Positions 42,847 through 52,814 of a stretch of 64,000 bases of DNA are shown here, piece after piece (within the stretch, counting starts at the first letter, position 1; the number at the start of each line of letters is the position of its first letter). The stretch lies in the NCBI GenBank assembly GCA_035574195.1, contig DATLZE010000109.1, positions 1 to 64,000 on the forward strand, read 5' to 3'. Made by a program: the position numbers and the translations under genes. The DNA is from SG8-41 sp035574195 (GTDB lineage Bacteria; Pseudomonadota; Gammaproteobacteria; Burkholderiales; SG8-41). Below the pieces are notes generated by a model that was not told where the DNA came from, searched no databases, and saw only the letters and a list, made by a program, of their open reading frames with translations.

Positions 42847-45800
42847 ATGAGAAACCCCTCCTCCCTGCGTCGTCACGCTCTGGCGGCCGCCTTCGCTGCC
42901 TGCGCCCTTGCCGCAATCGCGCCCGCGCGCGCGGCGCAAACCGACATCGCGCAGGCGCCGCTCGGCACCGCGCCCACCGTCACCGTGTTGCCCAATCTCA
43001 TGTTCGTGCTGGACGACTCCGGCAGCATGGCGCGCGACTTCATGCCGGACGAAGTGGACAATCCCACGACCTGCAAGTCGTGCCCCTCCGGTTCCTGCAA
43101 CGTCGCCAACACCAGCTGCACGGCCGGCCACCCGCCGTTCTACGCGGCGGCCTTCAACACGATCTACTACAACCCGCAGATCACCTACACCCCGGGGGTC
43201 AACTCGGTCGGCGCGAGCCTCGGCAATGCCAACCCCACCGCGGCGAACAACGATCCCTACATCAGCGGCAGCGGCACCAAGGACCTGGTGACCACCTGGC
43301 GCGAAATTTACTGGTGCAACACCAACTCTCCGAGCGCGGCGCAATTGAGCGATCCCAACGTCTGCAAGCGCAACGGCATCCACACGCCCGCGACCTTCGC
43401 CTACACCGCCACCGCGGCGTCCAATTCCTCGCCTTTCGCAGGGGGGTTCCCGACGACCGGATTCCCCTTCGGAATCGCGGTCAACAGCAATCCGCACTAC
43501 TACGAGATCACCCCGCGCGAGCATTGCACCGACGAGACTCTCACCGTGTGCGTCGCCTCCACGACGCCGACCGCGACCCATCCGGTCCCGGCGCTCGTGC
43601 GCTGGTGCCGCGCGTCCAATTCCAACGCCACCGGCACCCTGGGCGCGGGCTCGCCCGCTCCGGTCTCCGGCGGCAACCCGCCGTTCTGCCAGGCCAAATC
43701 CAGCAGCACCTACGCCTTCCCGCGCTTCGGCAACTTCACGCGCGTGGACATCGTGCCCACGGTCACGACCTACGGCAACCGTCCCAACCGCACCGATTGC
43801 GCGGCGCGGCCGGTGTGCACCTACGCCGAGGAGCTGCAGAACTTCGCCAACTGGTACTCGTACTACCGCACCCGCATGCTGCTCATGAAGACCGGCGTCG
43901 GGCGCGCGTTCGCGAGCCTGGACGACCGCTACCGCATCGGCTTCCTCACGATCAACGCCTCGAGCAGCGCGCGCTATCTCAAGATCGACAAGTTCACCCA
44001 GACCCACAAGGACGCCTGGTACGCCAAGTTCTACGCGATGACGCCGAGCGGCTCCACGCCGCTGCGGCTCGCGCTCTCGCGCGTGGGGCGCCACTACGCC
44101 GGGCGCACCGACGGCATCAATTCCTTCATGCCGGACGATCCGGTGCAGTACTCCTGCCAGCAGAACTTCACGCTGCTCACCACCGACGGCTACTGGAACA
44201 GCTCGCGCGGCAAGCAGATCGACGGGGTGACCGACATCGGCAACCAGGACAACGTGGATTCCGGCTTCTCCACCCGCACGGTCGGCGCCTTCGACGGCAT
44301 CACCTCGGGCGCCACCGACGCCGATCCGGGCAGCACCGGCTCGCGCAACACGCTGGCCGACGTCGCGATGTACTACTACAAGACCGATCTGCGGCCCACC
44401 ATGAAGGACAACGTGCCGACCTCGAGCAAGGACACCGCGGCGCACCAGCACATGGTCACCTTCACGCTGGGGCTGGGGCTCGACGGCCTCATGAACTACC
44501 GCCCCGATTACGAGACCGCGACCGCCGGCGACTTCTTCAAGATCAAGACCTCCGCGACCGGCTGCTCGTTCTCGCCGACCTCGACCTGCAACTGGCCGCT
44601 GGTGACGGCGGACAGCCCCTCGGCGCTCGACGACCTGTGGCACGCGGCGGTGAACGGGCGCGGCATCTACTTCAGCGCCAGGGACCCGAATCAGCTCCAG
44701 AGCGGGATCACCGGCACGCTCGCCTCGATCCAGACCGTCACCGGCGCGGCGGCTTCTTCGGCCACCAGCACGCCGAACATCACGCCGACCGACAACTTCA
44801 TCTACTCCTCGACCTACCGCACGGTGAAGTGGGACGGCGAGGTGGTGGCGGAGCGCATTGACGTCACGACCGGCAACGTGATCCCGGGAATCGTGTGGTC
44901 GGCGCAGACCCAGCTCGACGGGCGGGTCTCGGCCTCGAGCGACACCCGCACCATCTACACGCTCGGCACCACGTCGGGCAGCCCGCTCGTTGCGGCCACT
45001 GCGAACAAGCTCAAGCCCTTCAGATACACCGATCTCACGAGCGCCGAGAAGGCGTTCTTCGACAACAAGTGCATCCCCGCGGAGCTGCCCCAGTGCGGGC
45101 CGCTGCCTCCGGGACAGCTCTCGCAGGCGAACAACGGCGCCAACTTGGTGAACTACCTGCGCGGCCAGACCGGAAACGAGGGCACGCTCTACCGCGACCG
45201 CGAGCACGTGCTCGGCGACACCGTGAACGCGAAACCCGCCTTCGTCGGCAAGCCCAATCTCCTCTACGGCGACGCGGTCAGCCCCGACTACGCCTCGTTC
45301 AAGGCCGGTCCCGCAGGCAGCCGCCAGTCGGTGCTCTACATCGCGGCCAACGACGGCATGCTGCACGCGTTCAACGCCGACACCGGGGTCGAGATGTGGG
45401 CCTACGTGCCGCGCCAGGTCATGCCGAATATGTACAAGCTCGCCGCGAGCAACTACGACATCAACCACCGCTACTACGTGGACGGCTCGCCCTCGACGAT
45501 GGACGTCTTCATCGGCGGGGCGTGGAAGACGATCCTGGTCGGCGGGCTCAATGCCGGCGGGCGCGGCTACTACGCGCTCGACATCACCGACCCGCTCAAC
45601 CCCAAGGGCATGTGGGAGATCTGCTCGGATTCGACGCTGTGCGCGATCTCCGACCCGGACATGGGGCTGTCCTACGGCAACCCGATCATCACCAAGCGGC
45701 CGAGCGACGGCAAGTGGGTGGTGCTCGTCACCTCGGGCTACAACAACGTCTCCCCGGGCGACGGCCGCGGCTACCTCTACGTGCTCGACGCCGAGACCGG

Positions 45801-46686
45801 GGCGATCCTCAGCAAGGTCACGACGGGCGTGGGCGACACGACCACTCCGAGCGGCCTCGCCAAGATCTCCGGCTTCGCCCTCAATTTCGCGGTGGACAAC
45901 ACCACCACCATCGTCTATGGGGGCGATCTCCTCGGCAACATGTGGCGCTTCGACATGACCACCGTGCCTCCCACCGTGCAGCGTATCGCCCAGCTGCGCG
46001 ACGGCACCGGGCGCATCCAATCGGTCACCACCAAGCCCGAGGTGACGCGCTTCACCACGCCCGGCACCTTCAACGTGATCTACGTGGGCACCGGAAGGCT
46101 TCTCGGCAGCACCGATCTTCCGGACCCGGCGACGCTCACCCCGCCCGAGCCTACCCGCGCCTACCAGCAGACGGTGTACGCGTTCAAGGACCCCGTCAAC
46201 ACCGATCTCGGCGACCTGCGCGGCGCCAACCTGGTGCAGCAGACGCTGACCGTGGTGGACTCCTCGACCCGCACGATCTCGAACAACACGGTCAACTGGG
46301 GAAGCAACAACGGCTGGTACGTGGACCTGAATCCCGCCAACGACTCCCCGGGCGAGCGCGTCAACATCGACCCGCAGCTCGTGCGCGGGGTTCTGCTCGT
46401 CGCGACCAACGAGCCGAACTCCGAGCCCTGCTCGGCGGGCGGCGACAGCTTCGTCTACCAGTTCGACTACCAGTCGGGCTCGTACGTCGCCTCCTCGCCC
46501 GGCGGCGTCGTCGGCACCCGGTTCGGCTCGGCGCTGCTCGCCGGCTTCGTGGTCTATCGCCTGCCGAGCGGGCAGCTCAAGTACACCGGCATTGATGTCG
46601 CCGGCAAAAAGAAGACCGAGGGCGTCAACCCTGGCAGCGGCAGCGCGCTCGGCAAGCGCGTGTCCTGGCGCGAGCTGATCCTGTAG
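42847..46686 (+). CDS. pilY1: Type IV pilus tip adhesin / assembly factor PilY1
   Basis: 1279 residues with an N-terminal signal peptide and a GGAGATACGGCG ribosome site. The N-terminal third has a von Willebrand A-like region with a MIDAS motif, D56-x-S58-x-S60 in VLDDSGSM. The C-terminal half is the PilY1 beta-propeller (ANDGMLHAFNADTGVEMWAYVPR, then GGLNAGGRGYYALDITDP and YGGDLLGNMWRFDM). Extra cysteines cluster near residues 78-95. PilY1 caps the pilus and controls retraction and adhesion. It is the last pilus gene of the operon. Confidence 0.93.
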   Translation: MRNPSSLRRHALAAAFAACALAAIAPARAAQTDIAQAPLGTAPTVTVLPNLMFVLDDSGSMARDFMPDEVDNPTTCKSCPSGSCNVANTSCTAGHPPFYAAAFNTIYYNPQITYTPGVNSVGASLGNANPTAANNDPYISGSGTKDLVTTWREIYWCNTNSPSAAQLSDPNVCKRNGIHTPATFAYTATAASNSSPFAGGFPTTGFPFGIAVNSNPHYYEITPREHCTDETLTVCVASTTPTATHPVPALVRWCRASNSNATGTLGAGSPAPVSGGNPPFCQAKSSSTYAFPRFGNFTRVDIVPTVTTYGNRPNRTDCAARPVCTYAEELQNFANWYSYYRTRMLLMKTGVGRAFASLDDRYRIGFLTINASSSARYLKIDKFTQTHKDAWYAKFYAMTPSGSTPLRLALSRVGRHYAGRTDGINSFMPDDPVQYSCQQNFTLLTTDGYWNSSRGKQIDGVTDIGNQDNVDSGFSTRTVGAFDGITSGATDADPGSTGSRNTLADVAMYYYKTDLRPTMKDNVPTSSKDTAAHQHMVTFTLGLGLDGLMNYRPDYETATAGDFFKIKTSATGCSFSPTSTCNWPLVTADSPSALDDLWHAAVNGRGIYFSARDPNQLQSGITGTLASIQTVTGAAASSATSTPNITPTDNFIYSSTYRTVKWDGEVVAERIDVTTGNVIPGIVWSAQTQLDGRVSASSDTRTIYTLGTTSGSPLVAATANKLKPFRYTDLTSAEKAFFDNKCIPAELPQCGPLPPGQLSQANNGANLVNYLRGQTGNEGTLYRDREHVLGDTVNAKPAFVGKPNLLYGDAVSPDYASFKAGPAGSRQSVLYIAANDGMLHAFNADTGVEMWAYVPRQVMPNMYKLAASNYDINHRYYVDGSPSTMDVFIGGAWKTILVGGLNAGGRGYYALDITDPLNPKGMWEICSDSTLCAISDPDMGLSYGNPIITKRPSDGKWVVLVTSGYNNVSPGDGRGYLYVLDAETGAILSKVTTGVGDTTTPSGLAKISGFALNFAVDNTTTIVYGGDLLGNMWRFDMTTVPPTVQRIAQLRDGTGRIQSVTTKPEVTRFTTPGTFNVIYVGTGRLLGSTDLPDPATLTPPEPTRAYQQTVYAFKDPVNTDLGDLRGANLVQQTLTVVDSSTRTISNNTVNWGSNNGWYVDLNPANDSPGERVNIDPQLVRGVLLVATNEPNSEPCSAGGDSFVYQFDYQSGSYVASSPGGVVGTRFGSALLAGFVVYRLPSGQLKYTGIDVAGKKKTEGVNPGSGSALGKRVSWRELIL

Positions 46687-46691
46687 CCCTC

Positions 46692-47219
46692 GTGTCCGGA
46701 TCCGTTCCGGCAATGCCGCAGCGCCGGCTCCTGCAGCCGGCTGCGGTCGCGGCACTGGCGATCGCGGCGGCTGTCGCGGGCGGGGCGGCCGCACAGGACA
46801 AGAAAAAGGCGCCGGCGCGCGCCGAGACCGTCACCGTGCAGGTGCTCATGCTCACCGACCGGCACGCGCGCCATCCCGAGGAGTACATCGAGGTCGCCGG
46901 CAAGCGCTACATCTATTTCGATTCTCCCCGGCTCGCGGTGCCGGCGCGCCCGCTCAACGAGCCGAAGCCGCGCTATCCGAAAGGCAAGTTCGAGCAGCGC
47001 GACGGGGCGGTGATCCTCCAGCTCCTGATCGACGAGCAGGGAACGGTCGAGCGCTCCGACGTGGTGTGCTCCGCGCCCCCCTTCGAGAAAAGCGCGCTCG
47101 AGGCCGTGAAGGGGTTGAAATTCAGGCCGGCCCAGGACAAGAGCGGCCCGGTCAGAAGCTATCTGCTGGTCGAATTCGGCTACGGCCGCGGTTATCCCTG
47201 CGCCCGACTGCCCGACTGA
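46692..47219 (+). CDS. Exported TonB C-terminal-domain-like protein
   Basis: 175 residues from a GTG at 46692, or 168 from the ATG at 46713; neither has a clear ribosome site. An N-terminal hydrophobic segment ends at AGGAAAQDKKK. The C-terminal part (EPKPRYPKGKFEQRDGAVILQLLIDEQGTV...ALEAVKGLKFRPAQ) has the Y-P ... G ... V-D/E-x-x-G pattern of the TonB C-terminal domain. There is no proline-rich spacer and no ExbB/ExbD gene, so energy transduction is unlikely. It starts 5 bp after pilY1 and may be part of the pilus operon. Confidence 0.65.
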   Translation: MSGSVPAMPQRRLLQPAAVAALAIAAAVAGGAAAQDKKKAPARAETVTVQVLMLTDRHARHPEEYIEVAGKRYIYFDSPRLAVPARPLNEPKPRYPKGKFEQRDGAVILQLLIDEQGTVERSDVVCSAPPFEKSALEAVKGLKFRPAQDKSGPVRSYLLVEFGYGRGYPCARLPD

Positions 47220-47223
47220 GGCC

Positions 47224-48165
47224 CTAGCAGCCGGCCGCGAGCGGATCCGAGAGGCCTCTCGGCAGGGGAAAAGTCACTTTTTCGGAAATCCCGGGAAGCT
47301 CTTCGATGCGCTCCGCACCGAGGCGCTTCAGTTTCTCCACCACCTGCGCAACCAGCACCTCGGGCGCGGAGGCGCCGGCGGTGACGCCGACGACACGTGC
47401 GCCCGCGACCCATGCGGGCTCCAGTTCCGCGGCACTGTCCACCCTGTAGGCGAGGACACCCTGGTTGCGGGCGACTTCCCGCAGGCGGTTCGAGTTGGAG
47501 CTGTTGGGCGAGCCCACCACGATCAGCACGTCGCAGCGACGGGCGAGCGCCTTCACCGCGTCCTGCCGGTTCTGGGTCGCGTAGCAGATATCGTCTTTCT
47601 TCGGGCCGACGATGCCGGGAAAGCGCCTGCGCAAGGCCTCGATCGTCTCGCGCGCGTCGTCCACCGAGAGCGTGGTCTGAGTGACGAAGGCGAGATGGTC
47701 CGGATCCCTCACCTGCAGCCGGGCGACGTCCCGCGGGTTTTCCACCAGATACATGCCGCCCTCGCTCTGCCCCATCGTGCCCTCGACCTCGGGATGGCCG
47801 CGGTGCCCGATCATGACGATCTCGCGGCCCTCTGCGCGCATCCTGGCGACCTCGACGTGCACCTTGGTCACCAGCGGACAGGTCGCGTCGAACACGCGCA
47901 GCCCCCGCGCCTGAGCCTGGCGGCGCACCGCCTGGGAGACGCCGTGCGCGCTGAATACCACAGTCGCGCCCTCGGGCACCTCCTCGAGGTCCTCGACGAA
48001 CACCGCGCCCTTCGCCTTGAGGTCCCTCACCACATATTGGTTGTGCACGACCTCGTGGCGCACGTAGATCGGCGCGCCGTGGGCCGCGAGCGCGCGCTCG
48101 ACGATCTCGATCGCGCGGTCCACGCCGGCGCAGAAGCCGCGGGGATTGGCGAGCAGGACTTGCAC
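47224..48165 (-). CDS. ispH: 4-hydroxy-3-methylbut-2-enyl diphosphate reductase
   Basis: 313 residues from a GTG at 48165; a longer frame from 48189 would add eight atypical residues. The last step of the MEP isoprenoid pathway uses a [4Fe-4S] cluster held by three Cys: C12 in NPRGFCAGV, the Cys of FDATCPLV and the Cys of DDICYATQNR. HEVVHN, TQTTLS and SPNSSNSNRL substrate-site motifs are intact. It ends 4 bp from the convergent TonB-like gene and follows lspA on the same strand after 69 bp. Confidence 0.95.
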   Translation of the reverse strand: MQVLLANPRGFCAGVDRAIEIVERALAAHGAPIYVRHEVVHNQYVVRDLKAKGAVFVEDLEEVPEGATVVFSAHGVSQAVRRQAQARGLRVFDATCPLVTKVHVEVARMRAEGREIVMIGHRGHPEVEGTMGQSEGGMYLVENPRDVARLQVRDPDHLAFVTQTTLSVDDARETIEALRRRFPGIVGPKKDDICYATQNRQDAVKALARRCDVLIVVGSPNSSNSNRLREVARNQGVLAYRVDSAAELEPAWVAGARVVGVTAGASAPEVLVAQVVEKLKRLGAERIEELPGISEKVTFPLPRGLSDPLAAGC

Positions 48166-48234
48166 GATCGAATTATATCGGACCGCCACGCCGCCGGGGC
48201 GCTGCCCGAGCGCTCCCGGAGGCCCCCTCCGCCT

Positions 48235-48702
48235 TCATCCCTGCGCCTTCCGCCCCGGCCTGAACGCATCCCACACCAGCAGCGCCGCGCCGCAGGTAAT
48301 GGCCGCGTCCGCGACGTTGAACGCCGGCCAGTGCCAGCCGAAAGCGTGGAAGTCGAGAAAATCGATCACCGAGCCGACTCGCACCCGGTCTATGACGTTG
48401 CCCACCGCGCCGGCGAGCACCAGCGAGAGCGCGGCCGCAAACAGGCGCTGGCGCGGGTGCCTCCACAGCAGGTAGAGGATCCACGCCGAGGCCACTGCCG
48501 CGATCGCGATGAACAGCCCCCGTTGCCAGCCACCGGCCTCGGCGAGGAAACTGAAGGCCGCGCCCGGGTTGTAGACCAGCACCAGATTGAAGAAGGGGGT
48601 CACAGCCACCGCCTCCCCGGGGGCGAGCGCGTGCACGATCGCGAGCTTGGCCGCCTGGTCGAGGGCCACGATCAGCGCGGCGAGCGCGAGCCATTGCTTC
48701 AT
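48235..48702 (-). CDS. lspA: Lipoprotein signal peptidase II
   Basis: 155 residues, four transmembrane helices. The aspartic catalytic pair is visible as D114 in GSVIDFLDF and D132 in FNVADAAIT, with the supporting NPGAAFSFL and GNVIDRVR motifs. It cleaves the signal peptide of diacylglyceryl-prolipoproteins in the inner membrane. It lies between ileS and ispH. The 178-bp gap to ileS contains T-rich, repeat-like sequence but no gene. Confidence 0.95.
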   Translation of the reverse strand: MKQWLALAALIVALDQAAKLAIVHALAPGEAVAVTPFFNLVLVYNPGAAFSFLAEAGGWQRGLFIAIAAVASAWILYLLWRHPRQRLFAAALSLVLAGAVGNVIDRVRVGSVIDFLDFHAFGWHWPAFNVADAAITCGAALLVWDAFRPGRKAQG

Positions 48703-48880
48703 GCAGTCATCCCGAAAGCCGATGGTCGCCGGTCGTACCGAATGATTGTCTCCAGCCCCAGATCACGGAACTCGCACAGAGCTTCCAGAGCAGAGTGCGA
48801 GATTTTTCTCTGCGGTCTTTCTGCGGCCTGATTTCCGGTTTCATCCGCGCCTACCGCCGGTTACCCCCCGTCGAGCAGGG

Positions 48881-51754
48881 TCACGCGTGCTCGCGCGGCT
48901 CGCCTGGGCCGAACAGGTTCGCGACGCAGCGGCCGCAGAGCGTCGGGTGCGCGGGATGGCGGCCCACGTCGGCGCGATAATGCCAGCAGCGCTCGCACTT
49001 GGGATGCGGGCTTGCGCTGACGCGTATTTTCACGCCAGGCAGCGCTGTCTCCACCGCCCGCGGATCGGCTCCGTCCACCACGCGCGCCTGCGAGGTGATG
49101 AACACGAAGCGCAGGTCATCGCCGAAGGAGGCGAGGAACTCGCGGCTCTCGCCGTTCGCGTAGAGCTCGACCTCGCCCGCGAGCGAGGAGCCGATCAGCC
49201 CCGCGGCGCGCAGCGCCTCGAGCTGCTTCAGCACATCGGATCGCAACGCCCTCAGCTTTCTCCAACGCTCGCGCAGCGCGTCCGCGTCGCGCGGCAGCCG
49301 GAACTCGTACCAGGTCTGCTCGAACACGCTCGCCTCGCCCCCCACCAGCACCTCCCATGCCTCCTGCGCGGTGAACGAGAGGATCGGCGCGAGCAGCCGC
49401 GTGAGCGAATGCGCGATGTGGTAGAGCGCGTTCTGCGCCGAGCGCCGGGCGCGCGAGCCCTTCGGTGCGGTGTAGAGGCGGTCCTTGAGGATATCGAGGT
49501 AGAAGCCGCCGAGGTCCTCGGAACAGAAGGTCTGCAGCTTCTGCGCGACCAGGTGGAACTCGTAATTGCCGTAGTGACCCGGAGAGGCGGGATCCGCCAC
49601 GCCCAGCTCGGAGGGCACGAGCGCGCTCTGCAGGTCGCGGGTCATCACCCACGCGTAGCGGTCGATCTCGAGCCATTCGTCCACCGGCAGCACGTCGCGC
49701 GCGAGGTCGAAATCGGCGAGGTTCGCGAGCAGGAAGCGCAGCGTGTTGCGGATGCGGCGGTAGGACTCCACCACGCGCTTGAGGATCTCGCGCGAGATCG
49801 AGAGCTCGCTCGAATAGTCGGTCATCGCGACCCACAGCCGCAAGATATCGGCTCCCAGCTCGTCCATCACTTGCTGCGGGGCGATGACGTTGCCGAGCGA
49901 CTTGCTCATCTTGCGGCCTTCGCCATCTACCACGAAGCCGTGCGTGAGCAGCGCCCGGTAGGGCGGCGCACCGTCCAGCATGCAGGCGGTGAGCAGCGAG
50001 GAATGGAACCAGCCGCGATGCTGGTCCGAGCCCTCGAGGTAGAGGTCGGCCGGGAAGCCCGACTGCGCGCGGTGCGATCCCCGCAGCACCGTGAAATGCG
50101 TGCAGCCGGAATCGAACCACACGTCGAGCGTGTCGCGCACTTTCTCGTAATGCTCGGCATCGGAGCCGAGCAGCTCCTCGGCCTCGAGCGACTGCCAGGC
50201 CTCGATGCCGCCCGCCTCCACGCGCTTCGCCACCTGCTCGAGCAGCTCGAGAGTGCGCGGATGCAACTCTCCGGTTTCGCGATGGATGAAGAAGGGCATC
50301 GGCACGCCCCACTGGCGCTGGCGCGACAGCGTCCAGTCGGGGCGGTTCGCGATCATGCTGGAGAGCCGTGCTCGCCCCCAGGAAGGATAGAACCGCGTCG
50401 CCTCGACTCCGCGCAGCGCGGTCGCCCGCAGCGGCTCCGCCGGCCTCGCGCCCCGGAAGCCGGGCACCTCGTCCATGCCGGCGAACCACTGCACGGTGGC
50501 GCGCAGGATCACCCTCGTCTTGTGGCGCCAGCAGTGCATATAGCTGTGGCGGTGGGCTGCGGCATGGAGCAGCGCCCCCGTCTGCCGCAGGCGCTCCACG
50601 ATCACGGGGTTCGCCTCCCAGATCGTCATCCCGCCGAAGAGCGGAAGCGAGGCAGCGTAGCGGCCGTCGGCCATCACGGGCGCGAGGATTTCCTCGTCCT
50701 TCATGCCGTAGCGGCGGCAGGATTCGAAGTCCTCGACGCCGTAGGCGGGCGCCGAGTGCACGATGCCGGTACCGGTGTCGAGCGTCACGTATTCGGCGAG
50801 GTGCACCGGGGAGAGCCGGTCGTAGAACGGGTGGCGGAAGCGCACGCCCTCGAGCGCCGCGCCGCGGCACGTGCCGAGGACCCGGTGGCGCCCGATTCCG
50901 TAGCGCGCGAGGCAGCTCTCGCGCAGCTCGGCGGCGAGCACGAGCGGGCCGCGTTCCGTGGCGAGCAGCTCGTAGACGAACCCGGGATGCAGGTTGAGCG
51001 CCTGGTTGGCCGGCAGGGTCCAGGGCGTCGTCGTCCAGATGACGGTGCGCACAGGCTCCCGCGGCAGCTCGCCGAGGGCGAAGGCGTGCCGCAGCTTCTC
51101 GCGATCCTCGCCGTGGAGCTCGAACGCGACGTCAATCGCGACGTCCTCGACTTCCTCGTACTCGACCTCGGCCTCGGCGAGCGCCGAGCCGCAGTCGAAG
51201 CACCAGTTGACGGGCTTCAACCCCCGGTAGAGGTAGCCCTTTCTGAGCAGCAGCCCGAGCGCGCGGATTTCGTCGGCCTCGTTGCGGTAGGCCATGGTGA
51301 GGTAGGGATTGTCCCAGTCGCCGAGCACACCCAGGCGCTGGAAGTCCCGTTTCTGGCGCTCGACCTGCTCGGCCGCGTAGGCGCGGCACAGCCGCTGCGT
51401 CTCGGCCGCGGGCAGCCCCTTGCCGTGCATCCGCTCGATCTGCACCTCGATCGGCATGCCGTGGCAGTCCCAGCCCGGGACGTAGGGCGCGTCGAATCCG
51501 GAGAGGGTCTTCGACTTGACGATGATGTCCTTCAGGATCTTGTTCACCGCGTGCCCGATGTGGATGTCGCCGTTGGCGTACGGCGGCCCGTCGTGCAGGA
51601 TGAAACGCGGCGCGCCGCGGCGCGCGGCGCGGATGCGCTCGTAGAAGCGCCGTTGCTGCCAGGTTTTCAGCATCAGCGGCTCGCGCTTGGCGAGATCGCC
51701 GCGCATCGGGAATTTCGTATCCGGCAGGTTGAGCGTTTTCTTGTAGTCAGCCAT
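48881..51754 (-). CDS. ileS: Isoleucyl-tRNA synthetase
   Basis: 957 residues from the ATG at 51754 (MADYKKTLNLPDT is the usual beginning; six residues upstream are spurious). The class I signature HIGH lies at residues 65-68 and KMSKS near residue 615. The editing domain lies between them. A C-terminal zinc ribbon (C-E-R-C ... C-G-R-C) is present. It charges tRNA-Ile with isoleucine. It follows ribF after 14 bp, a classical arrangement in Proteobacteria. Confidence 0.97.
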   Translation of the reverse strand: MADYKKTLNLPDTKFPMRGDLAKREPLMLKTWQQRRFYERIRAARRGAPRFILHDGPPYANGDIHIGHAVNKILKDIIVKSKTLSGFDAPYVPGWDCHGMPIEVQIERMHGKGLPAAETQRLCRAYAAEQVERQKRDFQRLGVLGDWDNPYLTMAYRNEADEIRALGLLLRKGYLYRGLKPVNWCFDCGSALAEAEVEYEEVEDVAIDVAFELHGEDREKLRHAFALGELPREPVRTVIWTTTPWTLPANQALNLHPGFVYELLATERGPLVLAAELRESCLARYGIGRHRVLGTCRGAALEGVRFRHPFYDRLSPVHLAEYVTLDTGTGIVHSAPAYGVEDFESCRRYGMKDEEILAPVMADGRYAASLPLFGGMTIWEANPVIVERLRQTGALLHAAAHRHSYMHCWRHKTRVILRATVQWFAGMDEVPGFRGARPAEPLRATALRGVEATRFYPSWGRARLSSMIANRPDWTLSRQRQWGVPMPFFIHRETGELHPRTLELLEQVAKRVEAGGIEAWQSLEAEELLGSDAEHYEKVRDTLDVWFDSGCTHFTVLRGSHRAQSGFPADLYLEGSDQHRGWFHSSLLTACMLDGAPPYRALLTHGFVVDGEGRKMSKSLGNVIAPQQVMDELGADILRLWVAMTDYSSELSISREILKRVVESYRRIRNTLRFLLANLADFDLARDVLPVDEWLEIDRYAWVMTRDLQSALVPSELGVADPASPGHYGNYEFHLVAQKLQTFCSEDLGGFYLDILKDRLYTAPKGSRARRSAQNALYHIAHSLTRLLAPILSFTAQEAWEVLVGGEASVFEQTWYEFRLPRDADALRERWRKLRALRSDVLKQLEALRAAGLIGSSLAGEVELYANGESREFLASFGDDLRFVFITSQARVVDGADPRAVETALPGVKIRVSASPHPKCERCWHYRADVGRHPAHPTLCGRCVANLFGPGEPREHA

Positions 51755-51768
51755 CAGCCAACAGCACG

Positions 51769-52722
51769 TCACATGCCGGATTTTCTCGGCACCTGGACAG
51801 CCCGGTTAAAAAACGCCTTGGCATTTTCCACGTCGCGCTCGATCTGGCGCACGAGCGCGGCGAGATCGGCGAACTTCTCCTCGTCGCGCAGCTTGTGCAG
51901 GAACTCGACGCGCACGTGCCGGCGGTAAAGATCGGCCTCGAACCCGGGAACGTGTACTTCCAGCACCGGCGCGCCCTGCCGCGCCACCGTCGGCCTCACC
52001 CCCAGGCTCGCCACGGCCTCGAGCGGCTCGCGCGCGGCGCCATGGAGCCGCACCGCGAAGATGCCAGTGAGCGGCGGGCGGTTGTGCTTCATCTGGACGT
52101 TGGCGGTCGGAAAACCGAGCTTGCGGCCCAGGCCGTTGCCGCGCACCACGCGTCCGCTGATCGAATAGGCGCGCCCGAGCAGCCGCTCCGCGCGCTCGAG
52201 ATCTCCGGCGGCGAGCGCCCGGCGCACCGCGGTGCTCGATACCCGTTCCCCGTCGAGCGTGACGCTCGCGAGCGCCGCGACCTCCAGCCCGAGCCGGGGC
52301 GCAAGGCGCCTGAGCAGCGCGAGGTCTCCGGCGCGCCGCGCACCGAAGCGGAAGTCATCGCCCACCAGCACCCAACGGGCGCCCAGCCCCTTCACCAGGA
52401 TGCGCTCGACGAAGTCCTCCGCCGCGATCTGCGCGAATGCATAGTTGAAGCGGCAGACGTGCAGACGCGCGACCCCGAATCCGGCGAGCAGCTCCACCTT
52501 CTCGCGCAGCGAGGTGAGGCGCGTGGGCGCCTGGTCGGGCGCGAAGAATTCGCGCGGGTGCGGCTCGAAGGTGAGCACGCAGGCGGGAAGCGCGAGGCGA
52601 GCCGCCGCGCGCGCGAGCTCGGCGAGCATCGCCTGATGCCCCAGGTGCACGCCGTCGAAATTGCCGATGGTGAACGCGGCGGGAGCGGCCGCGGCGGCGG
52701 GAACGCCGCGCGTGATGCGCAT
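51769..52722 (-). CDS. ribF: Bifunctional riboflavin kinase / FAD synthetase
   Basis: 317 residues from the ATG at 52722; a TTG at 52731 is a less likely start. The N-terminal adenylyltransferase domain has GNFDGVHLGH near residue 20 and a VGDDFRFG segment. The C-terminal riboflavin-kinase domain contains GRKLGFPTANV and a GIFAVRL segment. It makes FMN and FAD. It leads the ribF-ileS-lspA-ispH unit, with a likely promoter about 30 bp upstream. Confidence 0.95.
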   Translation of the reverse strand: MRITRGVPAAAAAPAAFTIGNFDGVHLGHQAMLAELARAAARLALPACVLTFEPHPREFFAPDQAPTRLTSLREKVELLAGFGVARLHVCRFNYAFAQIAAEDFVERILVKGLGARWVLVGDDFRFGARRAGDLALLRRLAPRLGLEVAALASVTLDGERVSSTAVRRALAAGDLERAERLLGRAYSISGRVVRGNGLGRKLGFPTANVQMKHNRPPLTGIFAVRLHGAAREPLEAVASLGVRPTVARQGAPVLEVHVPGFEADLYRRHVRVEFLHKLRDEEKFADLAALVRQIERDVENAKAFFNRAVQVPRKSGM

Positions 52723-52755
52723 ACAACTCAAGCCCGGACGCGACTAAAAGCTTGA

Positions 52756-52761
52756 ATTGTA
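52756..52761 (-). promoter_or_regulatory. Putative -10 box of the ribF promoter
   Basis: TACAAT on the minus strand, about 33 bp before the ribF ATG. No convincing -35 is present at 16-18 bp; the upstream segment reads CTGTCAAAACACGC. Confidence 0.4.
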
Positions 52762-52814
52762 GCGTGTTTTGACAGGCCGAGCCAGCTTGCCCGGAAGAAA
52801 AACGCGCTCCCCGC

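Noticed and set aside
42745..46794. 1349-codon open frame on the minus strand
   Set aside because: It is the complement of pilY1 and shows arginine/valine/glycine-biased low-complexity translation with no domain; an effect of high GC.
48170..48175. TATAAT on the minus strand right before ispH
   Set aside because: It lies only 4-5 bp before the chosen GTG and has no -35, so it would give a start inside the gene; probably chance within the lspA-ispH transcript.
48746..51928. 1060-codon plus-strand open frame
   Set aside because: Antisense shadow of ileS.
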